DNA from: an uncultured Dokdonia sp.
GTDB lineage: Bacteria > Bacteroidota > Bacteroidia > Flavobacteriales > Flavobacteriaceae
Assembly: GCF_937910895.1 (NCBI RefSeq)
Contig: NZ_CALEMI010000089.1
Span: 1-64,000, forward strand
Reading direction: 5' to 3'
DNA length: 64,000 nt
Shown: piece after piece, positions 37,002 through 45,972 of the stretch
Layout of the letters: every line of letters begins with the position of its first letter
How positions within the stretch are numbered: position 1 is the stretch's first letter
The notes under the pieces: generated by a model
Told to the model about the DNA's origin: nothing
Databases searched by the model: none
Seen by the model: only the letters and a program-made list of their open reading frames with translations
Made by a program: the position numbers and the translations under genes

Positions 37002-37014
37002 GCTGAAGCTATTG
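37002..37014 (+). promoter_or_regulatory. CTGAAACTA-type motif, copy 2 (degenerate, plus)
   Basis: GCTGAAGCTATTG differs from copies 3 and 5 by two bases. It points toward the M23 effector gene at 37084. Confidence 0.4.
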
Positions 37015-37083
37015 ATATGCTGTAGGTTGAATTTTTTTAAGATGGGTTTTTGAACTTATTTTTACAGGCTCAAATTTTACTCG

Positions 37084-40000
37084 ATGCATAAAAATATCAT
37101 TCACACTATTGACATTACGATAGCACATTTAGACACTCAAGAAACAGAGCAAGAAGTTTTAGACGGAGTCATAAAAGGTGCGGCTATTTATATAAAAGAA
37201 ACAGAAATAAAAGAAGCAACCCAAAAAATAGAGAAAGATTTTATTGCTGCTCAAAAAGGCACTGTCCCGGCCGAAGGAGGCGTTACTGGAAACACGACGA
37301 CACCTACCCGTAATACTACTCCTTCGGCGTCCGCTGGGAATAAGCCATCCACGCCAATTCAAAGGTCAACTGTCATTTCTATGTCTTCAGGAGAAGGACA
37401 ATCATCAGCTTCTAGTACAATAGCATCTACAGATATTCCTTCTTATACTGCTACAGGAACAGGAAATCAAGTAGTACCTCTTACTGTAGCAACCACATCA
37501 CAACTATATGGAGGATCACAAATGCAACAAATTGTAGTACCTCAAAATCTACAAGGAAGTATAAATACAAAACCTACATTAGAAGAGATGAAAGCCTATG
37601 TGGCAACCCAATTAGAAACAGCAGATGAGGGTAGTAAGGCGAAAGCATACTGGAAAATGCTTTCTAGCACATTAGCTACAGTTACAAGCGATGAAGAAAT
37701 AAAAGCAATCCTTAAAAAAGATGAAGAAGAAGGATATGGCGAAGGCTTTATCTTATTTTCAGAATGGTACAAGACCCAAACGAAGGAAGAAACCACTAAA
37801 ACAGAAAATAGTTATGATTGGGAAGCAGTACGGATAGATCTTATTGACCAGATCAAAAACCATATTTTAACAGATAAAGCAGAAAAAGGAACTAAGACTC
37901 ATTGGAATGAGATCATCACAAAATTAGAAAACCCATCTATAGATATAGCACAATTATTTATCGATTACGAAGAGTTGTTTTTAGTATTACAACAATTAAA
38001 GAATTTTGAAAGTTTACCGTCAAAGATTACAGTAAGGACAAAACTTCGTGTCTATACAGATATTACAACAAAAAATATGTATGCGGCTATTGGAGTTGCA
38101 GATATCTATACATTCTTACGTCGTTTTCCAGATGAAATAGGCACTGGAGTATTGAAAATCTATATAAATGTGAAGGAGACAGATACTACTTTTGGAACAG
38201 GAGATCTGGAATTTAAGATTCATAAATTTGGATCAAAATTAGGAAGTAAGGCAAATATTAACTGGGTAGTGTACAATGCTTCTGGCGAGGTGATAGCAAA
38301 ATATGTAGATCATGGAGAAGTACTGACCCACAAATTTGATACCTATGGAGATTTCGTAGTAGAAGCGTATGGAGGTAGTGCTAGCAAACCCACGTTTGAA
38401 GAAGCAAAAAAATCTTCTCTTGCAAAACTAAAAAATCAAGATAGAAAGAGCTATATGGCACTTACTATAAAAGCGCCAGAATTAGTAGGGATAAAGTCAA
38501 GTAAAGTAAAAGAATACGTTCTTGGAGAGAAGACAACCATAGAGGCTCAATTTGATGTTGTAGCAGATAGCTACCCATCTATAACGTGGAATCATTATGT
38601 TAAGAAACCAGATGAAAAGGAGTACACTAAGACGCCTCTTACAGCCTATACTGATAAGAAAAAAATCACAGATTTTGATTTTAAAGAAAAAGGATATCAT
38701 TACATAGAAGCAATTTCTGGTGATAAAACAGCATATTATGGATCTGTGAAAAGTCCTATCAAAGTAGGAGGTAATTATATTACATCGATACAAGAGACAA
38801 AATACAAGAAATCGTATTTCCTATATCATACCAATGCACCTTTGCTATTTACTCCTACCAAATATAAACTGGGAAAAGGAGACGATATCCCTGAAGAAAG
38901 TATCTATTGGACTGTACTGAAGGATGGAAAACCAACGGGTTTTAAAAGTACTGGAAAAACACTTAAAATAGATAAAACGACAGACTATGATGAGGGTAAG
39001 TATACGATCAAAGCATGTGTGAATGATCCTATTCTAGGGAAGAAATATGCAGAGACAAGCATTGAAATTATACATCCGCAAGTTGCAGAAGTAAAATGGG
39101 CAGATACAGAAGGTCGTATAAAAATTGAAACAGGTTTTAATAATAACATTAATAATGTAATACACGCTAGTATTCCGTATTTTAAAAATAGAAAAGTTTC
39201 TATATCCTTATATAAAGATGCTGGTTATAGTAAACTAATTACAAGTTTTGAAACGACAACAAGTGACAAAGGAGATGTGAAGTATCGTTTCGGTATTACA
39301 GATCAAGGTTCGCTTGCAGATTATATTACTAATGCTAACGAAGATGAGATACAACTCTACTTTCAAATTCAAGGAAAGGACTACACATTAAAACCATCGG
39401 AGAATACCTCTGTACACAATTTGTCAGGCATAAAAGTAGTAAAGGGAGCAAAAATTATACGTTCCTATTTCATGTACAATAACAACATTATATCTCCAGT
39501 ATATCAAGCAGTTCCTTACGGTACTAAGATTACATTTGTAGCAGAAACGGTCAATATGATCGGAGAAAAGATGAAGATTGAGGTATACAAATCTGATAAA
39601 ATTGATAATTTCTCAGGCGATTATGTGACGCACAAGAATAATGTTGTTGTTGATGCAGATGGAAAGATCGTAGTTCCTTTTACCTTAGAAAAGAAATGGA
39701 TGTCTACGGACAATAAACACCCTTATTTTTATGCAGGTATAGAAAAAGAAAGTGGGTCTTGGCTTTCTATAGAAAAAGATTCTTTGATGCTAAGAGGGTA
39801 TATGGAAGGAGAGGTGTTGGAGGATAACGTTAACATTTTATCTTTTTATAATCCTGATCATGGAGACTGGTATGATCCAGTAGTAAATCCAAACATAAGA
39901 GGGTGGTATAATCCGTATTCTACAAATAATAAAGATTCAAATATAAAAGGGTGGAATCCTTATGGTTCTTTAAAATATGGAAAAGAAAAAAGTGATGGGT

Positions 40001-40644
40001 CCAAAAAATATAATTATGGTAGAGTACAAAGAGGTGGTAATCCCCATAGTGGATTAGATATATATGCACCCGTAGGAACTCCTATTTATGCATGTGTTGA
40101 TGGAACAATTACCTATAAGAGATTTCTAGGTAAAAAAGCTGGATTTATGATACAGCTAGAAGGAGATTATAAAGGTAAAACCTATATTTTTCAGTATTTA
40201 CATTTGATGGAAATACAGAAGAATAAAGATCTTTTTAGGTTTTATAATAGCTATGGCAGTAAAAAAGTTCTTAATGATGGATTTATAGATTTAAATCAGC
40301 TGAGTGCTAGTTTTAAAGATCCTATTGTTGGAGAAATATACAAGATGAGTTATTCAGGTGCTATACTAACGATAGATACTAACAAAATGGATATTAGTAA
40401 AGACAGAGCCATAAAAGAAAATAAAAAAGTTAAGCAGGGAGATGTAATAGGATATACAGGTTCTACTGGAAATTCATATCAAGGTAAAAGTAAAAACCAT
40501 TTGCATTTTGGGATAAAAGATAAAAGCACAAATAAAAGAATAGCACCTTACTCATTAATACCTGATTATATAACATTTGATCCTACAGGGAAGAAAACGA
40601 GTGCTTTGCAAGATGGGGTAACTCCAAGTTCAAAATGGGAATAA
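37084..40644 (+). CDS. Large effector with C-terminal M23 peptidase domain
   Basis: The 1186-residue protein has a short helical N-terminus (about 1-60), a Ser/Thr-rich linker (about 60-160), a helical part (about 170-330) and a long series of beta-sandwich-like segments (about 330-930), which may be Ig-like. The C-terminus (about 960-1186) is an M23 (LytM-type) zinc endopeptidase: HSGLDIYAPVGTP with H988 and D992, and HLHFG with H1139 and H1141, the four expected metal and catalytic residues. No signal peptide is present, so export would need the particle or lysis. It abuts a convergent lipoprotein gene with no gap. It may cut peptide cross-links in target peptidoglycan. It may alternatively be a tail-associated structural wall hydrolase. 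Confidence 0.8.
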   Translation: MHKNIIHTIDITIAHLDTQETEQEVLDGVIKGAAIYIKETEIKEATQKIEKDFIAAQKGTVPAEGGVTGNTTTPTRNTTPSASAGNKPSTPIQRSTVISMSSGEGQSSASSTIASTDIPSYTATGTGNQVVPLTVATTSQLYGGSQMQQIVVPQNLQGSINTKPTLEEMKAYVATQLETADEGSKAKAYWKMLSSTLATVTSDEEIKAILKKDEEEGYGEGFILFSEWYKTQTKEETTKTENSYDWEAVRIDLIDQIKNHILTDKAEKGTKTHWNEIITKLENPSIDIAQLFIDYEELFLVLQQLKNFESLPSKITVRTKLRVYTDITTKNMYAAIGVADIYTFLRRFPDEIGTGVLKIYINVKETDTTFGTGDLEFKIHKFGSKLGSKANINWVVYNASGEVIAKYVDHGEVLTHKFDTYGDFVVEAYGGSASKPTFEEAKKSSLAKLKNQDRKSYMALTIKAPELVGIKSSKVKEYVLGEKTTIEAQFDVVADSYPSITWNHYVKKPDEKEYTKTPLTAYTDKKKITDFDFKEKGYHYIEAISGDKTAYYGSVKSPIKVGGNYITSIQETKYKKSYFLYHTNAPLLFTPTKYKLGKGDDIPEESIYWTVLKDGKPTGFKSTGKTLKIDKTTDYDEGKYTIKACVNDPILGKKYAETSIEIIHPQVAEVKWADTEGRIKIETGFNNNINNVIHASIPYFKNRKVSISLYKDAGYSKLITSFETTTSDKGDVKYRFGITDQGSLADYITNANEDEIQLYFQIQGKDYTLKPSENTSVHNLSGIKVVKGAKIIRSYFMYNNNIISPVYQAVPYGTKITFVAETVNMIGEKMKIEVYKSDKIDNFSGDYVTHKNNVVVDADGKIVVPFTLEKKWMSTDNKHPYFYAGIEKESGSWLSIEKDSLMLRGYMEGEVLEDNVNILSFYNPDHGDWYDPVVNPNIRGWYNPYSTNNKDSNIKGWNPYGSLKYGKEKSDGSKKYNYGRVQRGGNPHSGLDIYAPVGTPIYACVDGTITYKRFLGKKAGFMIQLEGDYKGKTYIFQYLHLMEIQKNKDLFRFYNSYGSKKVLNDGFIDLNQLSASFKDPIVGEIYKMSYSGAILTIDTNKMDISKDRAIKENKKVKQGDVIGYTGSTGNSYQGKSKNHLHFGIKDKSTNKRIAPYSLIPDYITFDPTGKKTSALQDGVTPSSKWE

Positions 40645-41247
40645 TTAATAAAGTACATTATCTACTGTAATTCCTTCTGTGGGGATTTCGATAAATTTTT
40701 CAGTTTCTCTATCAGCTCTCCAAGCTTTGTGAATTTCTGTGAAAACTTTATTGTCTTCATAAGTAGCTATGGCTATGATTTCTTCATTAGCTACCTGATC
40801 TTTACTTGCCATCACGATATAGAGTTCAATTTCAGAATTAGACAGAAGATTTCGGGTTTCTTCATCAATTTTTAAAACATCAATAATTTTAAAAGAAGGG
40901 ATGTTGTTTTTACTGGTTACTTCTTCAAATAACACATAATGAATGATATCGTTTTTCCCACTTATCGTAGAAAGGCTATATTCTTTTCCATGATAAACAC
41001 CACTGATTAGAGCACCTCCATTAATATATAAATCAGAATTATCAAAAGAAATATTTTCTCTATTTACTTTACCAATAAGTATGTCGTTTAGATTGTCTCC
41101 AGTTATTTGTATAGTACTGACAGCATCTGTTTCGGCTTTAGAAACTTGTTTCTCGCTAGAAATAGAATCTTTTTGTGTAGGTGTTTTATCTATTTTACAA
41201 CTGTATAAAATAAATAAGGGAATAAATAACAATAGTTTATAATTCAT
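40645..41247 (-). CDS. Lipoprotein, candidate immunity to the M23 effector
   Basis: The 200-residue protein has a lipoprotein signal ending in LYSC (Cys17). The mature part is a small mixed alpha/beta domain of unknown family (ISFDNSDLYINGGALISGVYHGKEYSLSTISGK). Its stop codon directly abuts the stop of the M23 effector (tail-to-tail, zero bases between). A periplasmic lipoprotein next to a wall-degrading effector is a classic place for an immunity protein. This is inference from position; an unrelated role is possible. Confidence 0.5.
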   Translation of the reverse strand: MNYKLLLFIPLFILYSCKIDKTPTQKDSISSEKQVSKAETDAVSTIQITGDNLNDILIGKVNRENISFDNSDLYINGGALISGVYHGKEYSLSTISGKNDIIHYVLFEEVTSKNNIPSFKIIDVLKIDEETRNLLSNSEIELYIVMASKDQVANEEIIAIATYEDNKVFTEIHKAWRADRETEKFIEIPTEGITVDNVLY

Positions 41248-41440
41248 AAGCGAAATATAATTAAAATACCAAAATGACCAACGGTATATTAAATAATAAT
41301 AAAATTAGAACATACAACAATCAACCAACAGTTGAAAGCGTACGTCTATGAATCAAAAGTTTGATAATTAATAAGCATTCCTAAGCACAGCCTATGCCCA
41401 TAAAAGTATAGGCTTTTTTAATACCATGATTTTTTCTTTT

Positions 41441-41553
41441 GGGCATTCCCTTGGTATCACTTCATTACATTTCAGTCATACCAAGGTCGGGCTATCCGTT
41501 CTTAGTTTTGACTCGACAGCGGTCGCTCGTCAAAAGCTAACCACTGCTATCCC
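41441..41553 (-). ncRNA. Structured intergenic element, copy B
   Basis: On the minus strand: GGGATAGCAGTGGTTAG, a TTTTGAC/GTCAAAA hairpin, AGAACGGATAGCCCGACC, a long hairpin CTTGGTAT/ATACCAAG and GGGAATGCCC. It shares the unpaired blocks of copies A and C, but its stems differ. Confidence 0.55.
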
Positions 41554-41682
41554 TAATGCAGGCTTTTTATACAAATAATGCCTTACAACTACTTTCCAGT
41601 TTAATGCCTTCGCTAACACTTAAAATTCTTTTTTACAAACGTTAATCATATTACAAAATAATTAAATTGTAATAAGGATAGT

Positions 41683-41787
41683 AGTGACATCCTTTTAAAA
41701 CTTTAATATATGGTTTTAAAAGATATAACGGATAGCCTGACGCTATTATAATCGCTATGTAAAAGCGATTATAATGGAGGATTACCC
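41683..41787 (+). ncRNA. Structured intergenic element, copy C
   Basis: GTGACATCC is followed by a perfect 10-bp hairpin (41692-41701 with 41713-41722), then ATATAACGGATAGCCTGACG, a perfect 12-bp hairpin (41745-41756 with 41764-41775) and GGAGGATTACCC. Its first stem has the same length as copy A, with three compensated base-pair changes. Confidence 0.55.
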
Positions 41788-41831
41788 TCAAAATAATAAT
41801 AATCCTGTACCTGTTTTATACCTTTTAAACC

Positions 41832-41845
41832 TACTGAAACTATTG
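41832..41845 (+). promoter_or_regulatory. CTGAAACTA-type motif, copy 3
   Basis: TACTGAAACTATTG lies about 190 bp upstream of the first fibre gene, in the same orientation. Confidence 0.5.
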
Positions 41846-42037
41846 TTATCAAAGGTTTTTAAGTTTTTTTAAGGAGCAGATTCGTGTTATTTTTACATGC
41901 TGTAAATAAGAGTATTTTCTGATAAAATCTGGTAAGTCTTCTGCCATATCATTTTTAAAAATGGGATAATGTAAACAAGATACAGCCGTAATAATAAGAT
42001 ACCTAAAATTCAAACAAATTATTAAATATTGATATAC

Positions 42038-43981
42038 ATGAAACAAACAAGAAGTACTTTAAAAACGTATTTTGAACGTGGTGACAAACCTACCGAAGGG
42101 GAGTTTGCAGATCTTATAGATAGTATGCTTCTAGAGGGAGATTTAGCTACGAGAGCTGCAGCAGCGTTTTCGTATGCAGATTTGACCACCTTGATTGCAA
42201 ATAATGCACTCGTTGTAGGACAGAAGTACACCCTCTCTGATTACCAAACACGGTACTATATTGAGGGTACAAATACAACAAATATAAATAGAGAAGCGGC
42301 AAGTCAAGGAGTTGTTTCTGGTTTTGCTTTTTTTGACCCGCCACTTAATGAAGTGACTAATGGAACCCCTATAGAAGTAGTAAGTTTACCAGAAGGGTAC
42401 ACAGGAGCTATCCAAGTAGGAGATACCGCAGCAGTGACTAGTTTCTTTTCTGGTTTTTATATGAAATTTACCAATGGATTACATACGGTAGATGGAGCTA
42501 TTTTTAAATATTCAATTAAGCGTTTTAATACGATAGAGGAGGATGCTGTTATCATAGATGCCAACTCAAAAGTCATGATGAAACCTAACGGTGTTATTAA
42601 TACCGAAGTGCATAATGGTACTCCTTATATGGAAATGACTGCCGAAGAAAATAAAGCGGTTCCTTTTGAAAAAATTGTACTGACAGCCATCTCTGGAAAT
42701 GCGTTTTCAAAAGAAGCAGAAAGCGCTACGTATCCTGGAGAAGTCTTGGAGTTTGATTTTTCCGATACAGAGATCAAAAATGAAGATGAGGTGGTCATAG
42801 GACAACGTAAAGGGTTGGTAAAGAGACGTATTTCTGCCGATAGACGTATAGATGTTAATAAAGATTGGCGTGTACAACGATACAGACGTTATAAGCTGTC
42901 TGATAGTGATTGGGCAAATTATATTCTTCAAAATGCAGTAGATAGTACGTTGTATAATGTAGGAAGCAATCACGCATTTACACTTTCTAATATCAATACC
43001 AATGAAGATCATCGATATATTTTACCAGCAATAGAGAATAAGAATTTTTACCAAGATTTCACAACAACAGGTACGGTACCCAATATATTTCTAGAAGGTA
43101 TTTCAAATGGAGCTTCTATTTTATATGGACAGCGTATGGAAACCTTTGCTGATGATGTATATAAGATAGCTGTAAATGCAACACTTACGGATAATGGAAA
43201 AGATCTTTTTATCTTCCCTTTAGACGATCAAGGCGAACCTACGGAGCGCGTAACGCTTTTTAAGGTTAATAAATTAGAAAACACTGTATTTCGAAGCAAT
43301 AAAGGTCAGTATATAGAAGATCCAAAGATTACAGTAAACATTACTGATGGTATTTTACAATCCAGTTTTATGTCAGGAGGTATTGTATTTTCTTCTTCAC
43401 CGTATGATAGTAATGGTTTAATCAGTATAACAGCTATAGATAATGTAGTAGAACTAACAAATAAAGGACGTATTTCTGGGCTAACCATGTTAGGAAGTAC
43501 ATTACTATCTAACAGTGGTAATATCGAATTTCTGACAATAGGGGGTATGGCTGCAAATGCAACAGCTTTTGGAGTTACGTATGCAGATGTGAGATTTGAT
43601 GCTGGATGCCAGATTAAAAATACGATGATAGGAGGAAAGCGTGTTGATAGACTCTCTTTTAACAATGTATACACTAATAAATGCTTATTTGGATATAGCA
43701 GAGGACAATACCTTAAAATTTCAGATAGTATTATGTTTTTAACCGCCTTTAAACAAGCTGGAGACTTTTTTACAAACAACTTAAGTATAGATACATCTGA
43801 TCGTAATATTCCAAAAGGACTTTTTGGATTCTTATACGAAGGGATACCAAGCATATCAGGAAAGTACATTTTTAATAGTGCAGAAGGTGATCTTGTGTAT
43901 CGACAAGCTAATATCACTGATTTTGGAGATGATGGTATAGGAAAATCGTTTGGAATAGAATTACTTATTAGAGCAAAATAA
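42038..43981 (+). CDS. Tail fibre protein 1 with shared anchor module
   Basis: The 647-residue protein (ATG at 42038, MKQTRSTLKTYFER) begins with the module STLKTYFERGDKPTEGEFADLIDSM. The second fibre gene has nearly the same module (STLKSYFERGDKPSQTDFEDLIDSF), which suggests a common docking part. The rest is beta-rich and includes QSVKRRISADRRIDVNKDW-like polar stretches. The final part is a beta-helix-like run of Asn/Gly/Ser-rich repeats (about 430-600) before IGKSFGIELLIRAK. No enzymatic motif is seen. It probably recognises target cells. It is followed by a 47-aa protein. Confidence 0.65.
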   Translation: MKQTRSTLKTYFERGDKPTEGEFADLIDSMLLEGDLATRAAAAFSYADLTTLIANNALVVGQKYTLSDYQTRYYIEGTNTTNINREAASQGVVSGFAFFDPPLNEVTNGTPIEVVSLPEGYTGAIQVGDTAAVTSFFSGFYMKFTNGLHTVDGAIFKYSIKRFNTIEEDAVIIDANSKVMMKPNGVINTEVHNGTPYMEMTAEENKAVPFEKIVLTAISGNAFSKEAESATYPGEVLEFDFSDTEIKNEDEVVIGQRKGLVKRRISADRRIDVNKDWRVQRYRRYKLSDSDWANYILQNAVDSTLYNVGSNHAFTLSNINTNEDHRYILPAIENKNFYQDFTTTGTVPNIFLEGISNGASILYGQRMETFADDVYKIAVNATLTDNGKDLFIFPLDDQGEPTERVTLFKVNKLENTVFRSNKGQYIEDPKITVNITDGILQSSFMSGGIVFSSSPYDSNGLISITAIDNVVELTNKGRISGLTMLGSTLLSNSGNIEFLTIGGMAANATAFGVTYADVRFDAGCQIKNTMIGGKRVDRLSFNNVYTNKCLFGYSRGQYLKISDSIMFLTAFKQAGDFFTNNLSIDTSDRNIPKGLFGFLYEGIPSISGKYIFNSAEGDLVYRQANITDFGDDGIGKSFGIELLIRAK

Positions 43982-43988
43982 AAAAACC

Positions 43989-44132
43989 ATGACAACAGAA
44001 GAGATAGCAAGATTACAGGAGATTAAAGCAACAATCCAAGGGTGTCCTGCAGGGTGTGCGATAGAGGTGTTGGGATTACCAATACTAGAAGAATTTTTAG
44101 CGTTATTAATCAAAGAAGAAGATACTGCTTAA
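43989..44132 (+). CDS. Small tail-cluster protein, 47 aa
   Basis: An ATG lies 8 bases after the fibre stop codon; the protein reads TTEEIARLQEIKATIQGCPA followed by GCAIEVLGLPILEEFLALLI and ends in KEEDTA. It is a short amphipathic, Glu-rich protein with a CPAGCA pair of Cys. It is too short for family assignment, but the tight spacing suggests a real gene. It could be a fibre chaperone. Confidence 0.45.
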   Translation: MTTEEIARLQEIKATIQGCPAGCAIEVLGLPILEEFLALLIKEEDTA

Positions 44133-44135
44133 ACC

Positions 44136-44149
44136 CACTGAAACTACAG
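44136..44149 (+). promoter_or_regulatory. CTGAAACTA-type motif, copy 4
   Basis: CACTGAAACTACAG lies just after the 47-aa gene and about 130 bp upstream of the gp25-like baseplate operon. Confidence 0.5.
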
Positions 44150-44277
44150 ATTATCAGGAGTATAAACTTCTTTTTTCTTATGTGGTTACCGTATTTTTAC
44201 AGGGTTGGATGATGCTGCGTTTTGAGACATTAGGTATATAATCCTTTAACAATGACACTAATTTAAAACAATGATTT

Positions 44278-44565
44278 ATGAATGATTTTATCATAGAGGA
44301 CGATCTGGAAATAAAGAATGGAGATTTTCGTATCGATGAGGCAAGCCAGCAGAATTTAACACATATTTTGTTAAGTCAGAAAGGAAGCTTTAAAGAATAT
44401 CCTATCCTTGGAGTAGGACTTACTAGATACTTAAATAGCCCAGACTCTACAGCTCGTTTGCGATTAGAAAATGAAATAGACAAACAATTAATTTACGATA
44501 ACTTTAATGTGAGAGCATTAGATGTTAACGATCTGAAAAACATAAAAATAGATGGGAACTATTAG
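44278..44565 (+). CDS. Baseplate wedge protein, gpW/gp25-like
   Basis: The 95-residue protein has the gp25 pattern EASQQNLTHILLSQKGSFKEYPILGVGLTRYLNS, a hallmark of the baseplate wedge that nucleates sheath assembly in phages, T6SS and eCIS. It precedes the next gene by a 14-bp overlap, and the gpJ-like gene comes after that, the usual W-J-I order. It starts the plus-strand baseplate operon. Confidence 0.8.
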   Translation: MNDFIIEDDLEIKNGDFRIDEASQQNLTHILLSQKGSFKEYPILGVGLTRYLNSPDSTARLRLENEIDKQLIYDNFNVRALDVNDLKNIKIDGNY

Positions 44566-44854
44566 ACCACAACAAAATCAAAATATTCTCGATGTAGCCT
44601 TACAGGAATACGGTAGTATAGAGACTGTTTTTGATGTACTGGCAGATAATGATCGGTTTGATCTTACAGATGATCTATCTGTATATCAAGATTTACAAAC
44701 AGGAAGAGAAGCTTTCAAAAAAGATATTGTTGCCTATTATAACGCAAACACTATAAAACCTGCGACAAGTTCAACAAGAGAAGAAGAGTTGTTATTAGCG
44801 GATCTATCAGGAGTTGATTTTATGATTGTTGAGGAAGATTTCTTTATCTCCTAA
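44552..44854 (+). CDS. Small baseplate-region protein
   Basis: The 100-residue soluble protein begins MGTIRPQQNQNILDVALQEYGSIETVFDVLADN. This pattern (N-I-x-D-V-A-L-Q-x-Y-G-S) recalls LysM-like tail proteins that attach hub to tube (tail protein X-like). It overlaps the gp25-like gene by 14 bp, so the two are coupled. The role is inferred from order and the N-terminal pattern. Confidence 0.55.
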   Translation: MGTIRPQQNQNILDVALQEYGSIETVFDVLADNDRFDLTDDLSVYQDLQTGREAFKKDIVAYYNANTIKPATSSTREEELLLADLSGVDFMIVEEDFFIS

Positions 44855-44968
44855 GCCCTTTTTTAAGGAAGCACATCATAAAAAACGTTACCACAAAAAA
44901 TAATTAAAACCCTGATTATAAGCATTTTTATAAATGTTTAAAGGGAGAACTATATTAAAATTTTAAAT

Positions 44969-45961
44969 ATGTCAAGAACAATTGCCGAAATACAAACTGA
45001 AATTTTGGATGAAAAAGAGAGACAATCCGTTTTAGCGGGTCTTACCAACGAATCTAAAACTGCAATATGGAGGGTATGGACCTACATTGTTGCCTCTGCT
45101 ATTTGGATACATGAACAAATCGTTGAGAGAAATGCGAGAATATCTCGCCCACATACCTTAGACTGGTACCGCTCACAGGCCTTAGATTTTATAGATGGAA
45201 GAGATCTTATTTTTAGAGATGGCTTTTTTGAATTTGATACAGTAGGACTAAGTGAAAGTGAAATCGAAGATCTTAAAATTGTAAAGCATTGTGCTGTAAG
45301 TGAAATAGATTTAGAAACTATTATCAATCCTGAAGGGGATTTGACACTAAATACAGAAATCAATCAGAATAGTAACAGTGTTCAATTGCTATCAGATTAT
45401 TTTCATAATCAAGTAGGAGTGGTGTTTATGAAAGTGGCTAAAAATGAGGGAGAAAATAATATTGTTCCTCTTAATGCTGATGAGCAAGCACGATTAAGAG
45501 AATTTATACGTCGTATTAAAGATGCTGGGAATCAGATACAAATTAGTTCTATTCCAGGAGATAAACTAAAGTTAGACTTACGTGTGTACGTAGATCCTCT
45601 GCTTATTTATGTAAATCCAAACGATCCTAATGATCCTGATAACGGAATCCTAGTATCTGATGGAACTTTAAAGCCTGTAGAAAAATCTATTAAAGAGTAT
45701 TTAAAAAATATTGAGTTCAATGGGGCTTTAGTAAAAACATTTTTGATAGATGCAATTCAAGGAACACAAGGTGTAAATATTCCTATTCTGGATAAGATGT
45801 TTGCAGGAGGACGTGCGGTTTTATTAAGTAATGAAAATCTTATTAATAACGAGTTTTATATTCCAAATGCAGGATATTTTAATTTGAGTGAGGATGTGTT
45901 AGAATTAAGTATTTCATACTTCCCATATACTTTTTATAGAAATAACCAGAATATATTTTAA
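44969..45961 (+). CDS. Baseplate J-like protein
   Basis: The 330-residue protein occupies the gpJ/gp6 position. It begins SRTIAEIQTEILDEKERQSV, with a conserved TNESKTAIWRVWTYIVASAI region. The middle shows RIKDAGNQIQISSIPGDKLKLDLRVYVDPLL, and the C-terminus has VLELSISYFPY. These features, and its placement between gp25-like and gpI-like genes, support a wedge protein of the baseplate ring. Confidence 0.72.
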   Translation: MSRTIAEIQTEILDEKERQSVLAGLTNESKTAIWRVWTYIVASAIWIHEQIVERNARISRPHTLDWYRSQALDFIDGRDLIFRDGFFEFDTVGLSESEIEDLKIVKHCAVSEIDLETIINPEGDLTLNTEINQNSNSVQLLSDYFHNQVGVVFMKVAKNEGENNIVPLNADEQARLREFIRRIKDAGNQIQISSIPGDKLKLDLRVYVDPLLIYVNPNDPNDPDNGILVSDGTLKPVEKSIKEYLKNIEFNGALVKTFLIDAIQGTQGVNIPILDKMFAGGRAVLLSNENLINNEFYIPNAGYFNLSEDVLELSISYFPYTFYRNNQNIF

Positions 45962-45972
45962 ACCCAGAAACG

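Larger units (their letters stand above)
41248..42028. other. 780-bp intergenic region with two structured elements and a motif copy
   Basis: The region has no convincing gene. It holds structured elements B (41441-41553, minus) and C (41683-41787, plus) and motif copy 3 (41832-41845), followed by about 180 bp of AT-rich leader before the first fibre gene. Confidence 0.6.

Noticed and set aside
41849-42046. Small ORF on the minus strand before the first fibre
   Set aside because: It overlaps the leader and the fibre start, has no supporting context, and its codons look like antisense of AT-rich leader DNA.
43306-44010. 234-codon minus-strand ORF antisense to fibre 1
   Set aside because: It is antisense to the fibre gene and covers the 47-aa gene start; its composition is that of reverse-complemented coding DNA.
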